A stretch of 49,620 bases of DNA from Marinilabiliales bacterium (lineage in GTDB: Bacteria > Bacteroidota > Bacteroidia > Bacteroidales > SZUA-534). The notes below the pieces were generated by a model. It worked only from the letters and a program-made list of their open reading frames with translations. It made no database searches and was not told the origin of the DNA. The first letter of the stretch is position 1. Each line of letters begins with the position of its first letter. Below are positions 43,506 to 49,620 of this stretch, in pieces. The translations under genes and the position numbers were made by a program. Where the stretch lies: positions 1 through 49,620 of the forward strand of contig DOTG01000002.1 of assembly GCA_003512955.1 (NCBI GenBank). The letters run 5' to 3'.

Positions 43506-44156
43506 TTACCTCAAAACTGTGGAAAGCTCTTTTTCAATAACAATTTTAAAACTATCATAAGCTTTAAAACCTTTGTAAATATGATTATTTATAACAAAAG
43601 TAGGGGTTCCGGTAAGTTTTATCCGGTTAAACTCCAGTTTATTCCCCAATAAATAATTATCGGCTAAACCACTCAGCATACATTCTGCTACAAATTCATC
43701 TTTTTCGATAAACTCCTGGGTGGTATTTTCAAATTCCGGGGTATAAACCACCCGAGGTTCAAGCAACAATAATTGGTGTAATGGTTCAGAATTTCCAAAC
43801 CGATGGATGCAGACTATTGTTTTAAGTGAATTCTGGATGGGTTCCTCATTTGTTAAATTCACCAGTTTTACAACCAACTTAACCTTTCCTCGATCGATAA
43901 ATTCCTTTTTTAACGGTGGAAAAGCATCGGTAAAAAATTTCCGACAATAAACACAATCATACCTGAAATAAAGATAAACGGTGAGTTGAGCAGAGTCCGA
44001 GCCATAAACAATATCCAATTCATGCGGCTGAATTTGTTTCACATATTGGATATTCTGGTTTTTCTTATATAAATAGTAACCTGCTACAAAAAATAAACTT
44101 GTAACTATTATTAGTAAACTAATAAAAAAGTTCTTTTTTTTCAAAACTATGACCAA
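43506..44156 (-). CDS. Membrane-anchored DsbA-like thioredoxin-fold protein
   Basis: The 216 residues have an N-terminal membrane anchor (FFISLLIIVTSLFFVAGYYL), then a DsbA/Thioredoxin_4 fold with the active site YDCVYCRKFF (Cys68 and Cys71), a helical insertion, and the cis-proline segment LTGTPTFVINNHIYKG. It probably oxidises or shuffles disulfides in the periplasm. The first codon immediately follows the stop of the AsmA-like gene, and no in-frame ATG occurs before the fold. The start is therefore TTG at 44156 or TTG at 44144. It shares a transcript with the AsmA-like gene upstream and probably with the Cys-rich lipoprotein downstream. Confidence 0.85.
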   Translation of the reverse strand: MVIVLKKKNFFISLLIIVTSLFFVAGYYLYKKNQNIQYVKQIQPHELDIVYGSDSAQLTVYLYFRYDCVYCRKFFTDAFPPLKKEFIDRGKVKLVVKLVNLTNEEPIQNSLKTIVCIHRFGNSEPLHQLLLLEPRVVYTPEFENTTQEFIEKDEFVAECMLSGLADNYLLGNKLEFNRIKLTGTPTFVINNHIYKGFKAYDSFKIVIEKELSTVLR

Positions 44157-47100
44157 TTATTCCTTTGTTCCTGAACCGGGATTATTCAACTTTTCAAGCA
44201 GTTCTTTATTACGAATGGTACGATCAAAATCGGTACTGAAATTCACCAATAATGGATTAAATAAAAGGTTGAGGAACCCTTCCTGTTTATTTATTTCATT
44301 TAAAAACTTTTTATAAAGTTTCACATTATCGAATCCATATTTTTTATCGGGTGCAATTTCCATAGCAACCAGTTTCAGCCCATCTCTTTCCTCAGTTTCC
44401 CCCTCTTTTTTACTTTGTTCTGCTTGCTGTCTTAATAATTTCTCCGATTTACCAATCAAAACATCATTTAAATGAAGTACCAAATGATATTCAAAATCCT
44501 CTTTAAAACTCTGCATGGCTGCTGCCGAAATATCTAATGCCGAACTAACAATGTCAGTTTTGGGAATATAAATTTTGTCCTTAAATACAAATATGCTGGT
44601 TGTTAGGGTATTAAAGTCCAATTTATCAAGTTCTTTTAAACCACCGATACTCATAGAGAGATCGACCAATGGCGGATAGTTATAAATTTTACCATCGGTC
44701 AATTTTAAAGTTCCTTTAGCTCTGATTTTTTCAGTGGGCCAATCGCCTTTTACATAAAAGGCCCTGACATTGAAATCACTGGTAAGTATTCCACTGACTT
44801 TATCGTAGGTTAAAGCGGTATCGCCAAAATTATCGTTTACCATCAATAATTGTTTAACATCCAGATGTTCAACTGCATTTTTAATATCAACCACGGGTTG
44901 TTCCCACTTACGGGCATCAAATTTTAGTGATGTATTTACCTCTCCGCCGCAGGTTTTAAGTTTAAACTGGTCAATCACATATAAACTATCGGAGAAACGG
45001 AAAAGCATGGAGATATCGTCAATCACATTTTTTTCGTAGGTAATTTTTTTAACTCCCATTTTTCCATATACCACAAAATGAGGCATTCCCAATTCTTTAT
45101 AGTTGGGTAAAAAGGCTCCGGCACCCAGGGTATCCACTGAGGTTGAATCGGTTACCGGGGTTGATTGGGTATTCTCAGCAACAGTTTCATTCATTACTTT
45201 TTCATTCGTAGTTGCAGATGAATCAACTGCGGTGGTATCAGTAGCCATCATGGCCTGTATAAATTCATTTTCAATGGTACCCAGTTCCACATCGGTATGT
45301 ACAATTAAATCGTATTGCGGAAGGTTTTTCATAAAAGCCTTGTACACATTCCAGATTTGTGTATTATCTATCTTAAAATCAATGCCCGAGTAATTTCCAT
45401 GCACTTTTTCAATAGCAATGGAATCATCTTTCATAAAAACCTTTCCTGAAAAATTGTGCAACACAAGGGAACTATCGGGTAAAACCACATTCATGTTGCT
45501 TACAGCCATTTTAAAGGTGCTGTTTTTGAAGGCTAAATCGGTGGACTGGTCGGCTATGGAATCGAGGTTGATTTTTCCGGCCGATTGCATCTGTAAATTA
45601 AAAATTCCATCAAGGACGGTTACTAAGGTATCGGGAACCATGTTTTTAATTTCGGCCAGATTTAAGTTCACCTGGCCATTGAAACGGTATTCGGGTTGTT
45701 CAAGGTTTTTCAGGAATACCGATGCTGTAATTTGCGAGCTATCGGTTTCAAGCCTGAAATTTTTCACATCTACGGTCATTTTATCCATGTGGTTGATGCT
45801 TCCTGTAAACCGGGTATCGAAACCGGTATTTTTCAGTTTTACTTTGTAATCGGGAACCGAGACTGTAAAGTTTTTCACCGTAAAACGGTTGGGTTCGTAA
45901 ATAAAAGTACCGCCCATTTTTTTAACTGACAGTGCAGAATCCATCGTAATGTTAAAATTCTGTAATTCCATTTTTGCCGTTGTTCGGGCCATTGCGTAAT
46001 CGGTAAAATCGTCGCCAATGGAATCGGGTAAAACTCCCTTCGTTTTAAAATCAATTTTCACCACACCAGTGATCGATTCGAGCAATGAATCGGGGATAAA
46101 TGATGCAAAGTCAGTAACATCAATGGTTGAGTGGGTTTCAAAAACATAGTTTATGTGGTCGAGGTCCGAAACTTCAAAAGCGGCATCGAACCGGCTGTTA
46201 CCGATTTTGGCATGTACGGTTTCGAATTTTGCAAGGGTTGTTTGGTTGGTGCATTTTTCGCCATTGGTTACAAAACCTTTTAATTCCATGTTTCTGATTA
46301 ACGGATAATCTTTGGTATCCATCAATCCGTTTTCGAATTCAATGCTGGCATCAACACGTGGCATCAACGAATCGGAATAATCTCCTTTTACTGTAGCTTT
46401 AAATGAAAGAATTCCTTCGGCATTCCGTACGCCATATTCTTTTAAGATATCAGCCGGAGCATATTTCATGAGCTCTTTCAGGTTTATCTTTTTGCCTTCA
46501 ATTACCAAATCGGTGGTAATGGTATCTTTAACTATAGCCGTTCCCGAGGCGTAAAGTTCAGCGCCATCGGTTAACAGGGCCAGATTGTGGATGGTAGCTT
46601 TATCGGCATCGTAATCAACATCGAACCGGGCCTCGGTTTCCTTCATCAGGTTCAGGTTGGTACCTTCAAAAGCACAATTGGTAAGTTTTATGTTTCCTTT
46701 GATGCGGGCCGCATACATATCGCCCTGGGCGCGGGCACTGATTTTCATTTCGGGAATGTTAACCTGAGCCTGAGCTTTCAGGGTACTATCGGAATAAAAA
46801 CAACGGATGTCGGTTAATAAAAATTCCTCTAGCGATAAGTTCAACGGAACAGAGGTTGTATCTTCAGCCACTTGTGGTTCAGGCACGGTATCGGTAGCCG
46901 TTGTATCCATCAAAAAATCGAAATTGGTTGAACTATCGGCAGCAACCAAATAACTGAGCTGTACCTGCTCCAGTTCAATCTTTACAATGTCAATCACACC
47001 ATCCATCAGGGGCTTTGATTTTACCGAAACATATACCCGGCCAATATTCATGAGGGTATCTCTGACTAAAACCGTTGAATCGCAAGTAAGCAGTGAATCG

Positions 47101-47357
47101 GGAGCTCCCAGGCAAATGCCTTGCAATTCGATGGTAGCTAACGGAAATCTCCGTAGAAGATTGAATGATACTTTGTCGATAGCCACGGGCGCCTTTATGG
47201 TTTGGCTGACCTTTTTCATGGCCAAATCGGTAATTGTATCCTCCGCCAGTTTTGCAGTAACTAACAAAACAATGAGCAACAAAAGAACAATACCAATAAA
47301 ATAAGCCAGAATCTTAAATGCTTTTTTAAAGGGGCGAAAGAATTGTTTAGCAGCCAT
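44157..47357 (-). CDS. Large AsmA-family envelope protein
   Basis: The 1,066-residue protein has an N-terminal membrane helix (FKILAYFIGIVLLLLIVLLV) followed by a long periplasmic beta-rich region typical of AsmA/TamB/YhdP-like proteins. Marks are APVAIDKVSFNLLRRFPLAT IELQG early on, repeated short strands, and a C-terminal AsmA part (LTDGKIYNYPPLVDLSMSIG, VSSALDISAAAMQSFKEDFE). A low-complexity Thr/Ser/Asp linker is near residues 705-745. Proteins of this family form hydrophobic grooves and are linked to lipid transport between membranes and to outer-membrane integrity. A TACTTTTG promoter element lies 48 bases upstream. The DsbA-like gene follows without a gap. Confidence 0.88.
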   Translation of the reverse strand: MAAKQFFRPFKKAFKILAYFIGIVLLLLIVLLVTAKLAEDTITDLAMKKVSQTIKAPVAIDKVSFNLLRRFPLATIELQGICLGAPDSLLTCDSTVLVRDTLMNIGRVYVSVKSKPLMDGVIDIVKIELEQVQLSYLVAADSSTNFDFLMDTTATDTVPEPQVAEDTTSVPLNLSLEEFLLTDIRCFYSDSTLKAQAQVNIPEMKISARAQGDMYAARIKGNIKLTNCAFEGTNLNLMKETEARFDVDYDADKATIHNLALLTDGAELYASGTAIVKDTITTDLVIEGKKINLKELMKYAPADILKEYGVRNAEGILSFKATVKGDYSDSLMPRVDASIEFENGLMDTKDYPLIRNMELKGFVTNGEKCTNQTTLAKFETVHAKIGNSRFDAAFEVSDLDHINYVFETHSTIDVTDFASFIPDSLLESITGVVKIDFKTKGVLPDSIGDDFTDYAMARTTAKMELQNFNITMDSALSVKKMGGTFIYEPNRFTVKNFTVSVPDYKVKLKNTGFDTRFTGSINHMDKMTVDVKNFRLETDSSQITASVFLKNLEQPEYRFNGQVNLNLAEIKNMVPDTLVTVLDGIFNLQMQSAGKINLDSIADQSTDLAFKNSTFKMAVSNMNVVLPDSSLVLHNFSGKVFMKDDSIAIEKVHGNYSGIDFKIDNTQIWNVYKAFMKNLPQYDLIVHTDVELGTIENEFIQAMMATDTTAVDSSATTNEKVMNETVAENTQSTPVTDSTSVDTLGAGAFLPNYKELGMPHFVVYGKMGVKKITYEKNVIDDISMLFRFSDSLYVIDQFKLKTCGGEVNTSLKFDARKWEQPVVDIKNAVEHLDVKQLLMVNDNFGDTALTYDKVSGILTSDFNVRAFYVKGDWPTEKIRAKGTLKLTDGKIYNYPPLVDLSMSIGGLKELDKLDFNTLTTSIFVFKDKIYIPKTDIVSSALDISAAAMQSFKEDFEYHLVLHLNDVLIGKSEKLLRQQAEQSKKEGETEERDGLKLVAMEIAPDKKYGFDNVKLYKKFLNEINKQEGFLNLLFNPLLVNFSTDFDRTIRNKELLEKLNNPGSGTKE

Positions 47358-47404
47358 TTTACGAATTGAATTGGTGTTTGTAATAGTTTGTATTGTCTGT
47401 TTTC

Positions 47405-47412
47405 CAAAAGTA
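47405..47412 (-). promoter_or_regulatory. -7 promoter element for the AsmA-like gene
   Basis: On the minus strand this reads TACTTTTG, an exact TANNTTTG match. The start site would be about 40 bases ahead of the ATG at 47357. No good -33 element lies at 19-21 bases; the nearest TTTG is at 26. Confidence 0.45.
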
Positions 47413-47537
47413 TATTTTTTTTACGAAAAAGGAATCCTCAAATGTGAACCTAAAATTCTGATGCTTTAAACACAAAGGATATATTGCTGTTAAAGAATAT
47501 AAAAAAAAGTAATCTATTACCGATATTTTATATTTTA

Positions 47538-47568
47538 TTTGTGTTTCAAAGTAAAAACTAAACTTTTG
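47538..47568 (+). promoter_or_regulatory. Promoter of the Lrp/AsnC-type gene
   Basis: TTTG (47538-47541), 19 bases, then AACTTTTG (47561-47568): a full -33 element at consensus spacing and a -7 element with one mismatch. The ATG of the regulator is at 47593. Confidence 0.6.
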
Positions 47569-47592
47569 TTTTAATTTATAAATTCAGGAATT

Positions 47593-48057
47593 ATGTCAAC
47601 CCATTCTTTAATCGACGAATTAGATAAGAAAATTTTATCGTTAGTCGCAAAAAACGCGCGGATTCCATATTTGGAAGTTGCCCGTGAATGCAACGTTTCA
47701 GGAGCTGCTATCCATCAGCGCATTCAACGTTTAATCAAATTGGGAGTAATCACCGGTTCCGAATTTATTATCAACCCAAAATCCATTGGGTTGTCAACCT
47801 GTGCCTACATGGGAATCTACCTTACCAAGGCAGGGTTGTATAACGATGTGTTGAAACAACTGGAGCAAATTCCCGAAATTGTGGAATGCCATTATACCAC
47901 CGGGGAATATTCGTTGTTCATCAAAGTAGTCACCCGCGATAACGAACATTTAAAAGATATTTTATCTGGAAAGTTACAGAAAATTGAAGGTATCGAACGG
48001 ACCGAAACATTCATCTCGCTCGAAGAAAACTTTAAAAGACAATTTCACGTGGTATAA
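47593..48057 (+). CDS. Lrp/AsnC-family transcriptional regulator
   Basis: The 154-residue protein has an N-terminal AsnC-type helix-turn-helix (LIDELDKKILSLVAKNARIP, then VARECNVSGAAIHQRIQRLI) and a C-terminal RAM/AsnC effector domain (VECHYTTGEYSLFIKVVTRD to IERTETFISLEENFK). Lrp family proteins form octamers that wrap DNA and respond to amino acids. It is followed by its own terminator, then glyA in the same direction; a role in glycine/serine or general amino acid control is possible but unproven. Length and domains are complete. Confidence 0.95.
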   Translation: MSTHSLIDELDKKILSLVAKNARIPYLEVARECNVSGAAIHQRIQRLIKLGVITGSEFIINPKSIGLSTCAYMGIYLTKAGLYNDVLKQLEQIPEIVECHYTTGEYSLFIKVVTRDNEHLKDILSGKLQKIEGIERTETFISLEENFKRQFHVV

Positions 48058-48068
48058 TAGCCCGCCAG

Positions 48069-48094
48069 AAAAACCGGTTTTGCGACCGGTTTTT
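48069..48094 (+). terminator. Intrinsic terminator after the Lrp/AsnC gene
   Basis: AAACCGGT (48071-48078) and ACCGGTTT (48085-48092) pair around TTTGCG. The A-run before and seven Ts after extend the stem and give a standard terminator 12 bases past the stop codon. Confidence 0.85.
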
Positions 48095-48152
48095 TTATGC
48101 AAAATTGTTTTAAAAGATATTATCTGTCATGAATCCATGTACCGGATTTCTG

Positions 48153-48160
48153 TATTTTTG
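48153..48160 (+). promoter_or_regulatory. -7 promoter element for glyA
   Basis: TATTTTTG is an exact TANNTTTG match 46 bases before the glyA ATG and behind the terminator of the preceding gene. No convincing -33 element was found at the usual distance. Confidence 0.5.
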
Positions 48161-48205
48161 ACGAATCATTGAAATCATCAACATATCAAATAAAACATAA
48201 GAATT

Positions 48206-49486
48206 ATGAAAAGAGACGAAAAAGTATTTGAAATTATTGACAAAGAATATCACCGCCAAAAAAATGGAATCGAATTGATTGCATCGGAAAATTTTGTGAG
48301 CGAGCAGGTAATGCAAGCCATGGGTTCGTGCATGACTAACAAATATGCCGAAGGTTACCCCGGAAACCGTTACTATGGCGGCTGTAAACATGTAGACGAA
48401 ACCGAACAGTTGGCCATTGACCGGTTGAAGGAGCTTTATGGCGCCGAATATGCCAATGTACAGCCCCACTCGGGAGCTCAGGCAAACATGGCTGTCTTTA
48501 TGACTGTTTTGCAACCCGGTGATACTTTTCTGGGCTTAGACCTTTCGCATGGTGGGCACCTTTCACACGGTTCACCCGTAAATTCATCTGGCATCCTTTA
48601 CCGTGCCGTCTCTTACGGAGTAAAGGAAGATACCGGAATGGTTGACTACGATATGATGGAAGATGTAGCCACTGTTGAAAAACCAAAATTGATTGTGGGC
48701 GGTGCATCTGCCTATTCCCGTGAATGGGACTACAAACGGATGCGACAGATTGCCGACAAAGTAGGAGCTCTTTTTATGGTTGATATGGCACACCCTGCAG
48801 GTCTGATTGCAGCAGGTTTGTTGGAAAACCCCGTAAAATATGCCCATATTGTTACATCAACCACTCACAAAACCCTTCGTGGCCCGCGTGGAGGAATCAT
48901 CTTAATGGGTAAGGATTTTGAAAACCCTTGGGGGTTGAAAACACCCAAAGGCGAAACCAAAATGATGTCGGCATTATTGAATTCTGCTGTATTCCCAGGC
49001 ATTCAGGGTGGCCCCCTTGAACATGTTATTGCCGCTAAGGCGGTTGCCTTTGGTGAGGCGTTGGACCCTTCATACAAAGAATATCAGATGCAGGTGAAAA
49101 AGAATGCCTCGGTAATGGCTCAGGAATTCATTAAAAAAGGGTACAAAGTTATATCTGGTGGCACCGATAACCATTCCATGCTGATTGATTTACGGACCAA
49201 ATTCCCTGAACTCACCGGGAAAAAAGCCGAGAATACGTTGGTATTGGCCGATATAACCATCAACAAAAACATGGTTCCGTTCGATAGCCGCTCCCCATTC
49301 CAAACCTCTGGCCTGCGCGTGGGTACACCTGCCATTACAACCCGTGGATTGAAAGAGGCCGATATGCCTGTTATTGTTGAATTTATTGACCGCGTACTTT
49401 CAAATCCAGACGATGAAAAGGTAATTAAACAAGTTTGTGCCGAAGTAAATAAAATGATGAGCCACAGACCTATGTTTGCTTGGTAA
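48206..49486 (+). CDS. glyA: Serine hydroxymethyltransferase
   Basis: This 426-residue PLP enzyme interconverts serine and glycine with transfer of the hydroxymethyl group to tetrahydrofolate, and supplies one-carbon units such as those used by PanB. Marks are IELIASENFVSEQVMQAMGS, NKYAEGYPGNRYYGGC, NVQPHSGAQANMAV, DLSHGGHLSHG and the PLP lysine Lys222 in VTSTTHKTLRGPRGG. The C-terminal FQTSGLRVGTPAITTRG is intact. The length matches E. coli GlyA (417). Transcribed from its own promoter behind the Lrp/AsnC terminator. Cytosolic homodimer or tetramer by family knowledge. Confidence 0.98.
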   Translation: MKRDEKVFEIIDKEYHRQKNGIELIASENFVSEQVMQAMGSCMTNKYAEGYPGNRYYGGCKHVDETEQLAIDRLKELYGAEYANVQPHSGAQANMAVFMTVLQPGDTFLGLDLSHGGHLSHGSPVNSSGILYRAVSYGVKEDTGMVDYDMMEDVATVEKPKLIVGGASAYSREWDYKRMRQIADKVGALFMVDMAHPAGLIAAGLLENPVKYAHIVTSTTHKTLRGPRGGIILMGKDFENPWGLKTPKGETKMMSALLNSAVFPGIQGGPLEHVIAAKAVAFGEALDPSYKEYQMQVKKNASVMAQEFIKKGYKVISGGTDNHSMLIDLRTKFPELTGKKAENTLVLADITINKNMVPFDSRSPFQTSGLRVGTPAITTRGLKEADMPVIVEFIDRVLSNPDDEKVIKQVCAEVNKMMSHRPMFAW

Positions 49487-49522
49487 GCACATTTTTCTTT
49501 ACCTAAAATATCAATAATAAAC

Positions 49523-49556
49523 ATGAGAGGGAAGCAATTTTGTTTCTCTCTTTCTT
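49523..49556 (+). terminator. Weak hairpin and T-rich tract after glyA
   Basis: GAGAGGGAA pairs imperfectly (two G-U pairs) with TTTCTCTC across a loop and is followed by a T-rich tract. It lies about 37 bases past the glyA stop. Confidence 0.45.
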
Positions 49557-49601
49557 TTAATACAAAACTGTTTGATTTTCAATATTAAAAATTTAATTAA
49601 T

Positions 49602-49620
49602 ATGACTATCGGGAAAGATA
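49602..49620 (+). CDS. First codons of a gene cut by the window end
   Basis: An ATG at 49602 behind an AT-rich stretch opens a frame reading MTIGKD before the window ends. The start resembles that of FKBP/SlyD-type peptidyl-prolyl isomerases, but six residues are not enough to name it. Confidence 0.35.

Overview
The window comes from a Bacteroidota chromosome, most likely a marine or sediment Bacteroidales/Marinilabiliales-type organism; this placement is inferred. The signs are three secreted proteins with type IX secretion (T9SS) C-terminal sorting domains, a TonB receptor with an N-terminal carboxypeptidase-regulatory-like domain, many lipoprotein signals, one-component TPR kinases and phosphatases, and several promoters of the Bacteroidota form TTTG-N19/20-TAnnTTTG. 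No rRNA, tRNA, CRISPR array or prophage is visible. The only mobile element is the first 28 codons of an IS1182-like transposase at the left edge.

Layout. 1-2.9 kb: transposase edge, RidA, a SiaC/DUF1987 regulator, and an RluA-type pseudouridine synthase behind panB. 3.4-9.3 kb (minus): a phytate locus with a secreted two-repeat T9SS protein, a TonB receptor and a beta-propeller phytase lipoprotein. 9.6-12.4 kb (plus): a response regulator and TPR histidine kinase, divergent from the phytate locus. 12.5-19.0 kb (minus): TPR-SpoIIE phosphatase, xseA, an S8 protease with a T9SS tail, and a lipoprotein. 19.1-23.2 kb: a von Willebrand A (VWA) surface protein divergent from an ECF sigma factor and its fused membrane anti-sigma-like partner. 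23.2-36.5 kb (minus): a four-gene envelope operon with a cohesin-like lipoprotein, a 2,934-residue T9SS multidomain protein, an LPP20-like protein and a PEGA protein. 36.5-37.3 kb: a repeat-rich intergenic stretch. 37.3-40.1 kb: an M16 zinc protease. 40.2-43.0 kb (plus): cysE, cysK and a TlpA-like thioredoxin. 43.0-47.4 kb (minus): an AsmA-like protein, a DsbA-like protein and a Cys-rich lipoprotein. 47.6-49.5 kb (plus): an Lrp/AsnC regulator and glyA, then the first codons of another gene.

The most notable observation is upstream of cysE. A consensus promoter is followed by a 26-codon leader reading frame with three consecutive Cys codons and a fourth near its end. After it comes a strong intrinsic terminator ending just before cysE. 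An alternative pairing inside the leader frame would disrupt that terminator. This is the full 1:2/2:3/3:4 architecture of ribosome-mediated attenuation, here apparently sensing cysteine for cysteine biosynthesis. Second in interest is the sigma/anti-sigma/VWA island: both non-sigma proteins carry a miniature SusC-type segment (carboxypeptidase-regulatory domain, LDExVVVGYG motif, GxVAGV motif) without any beta-barrel.
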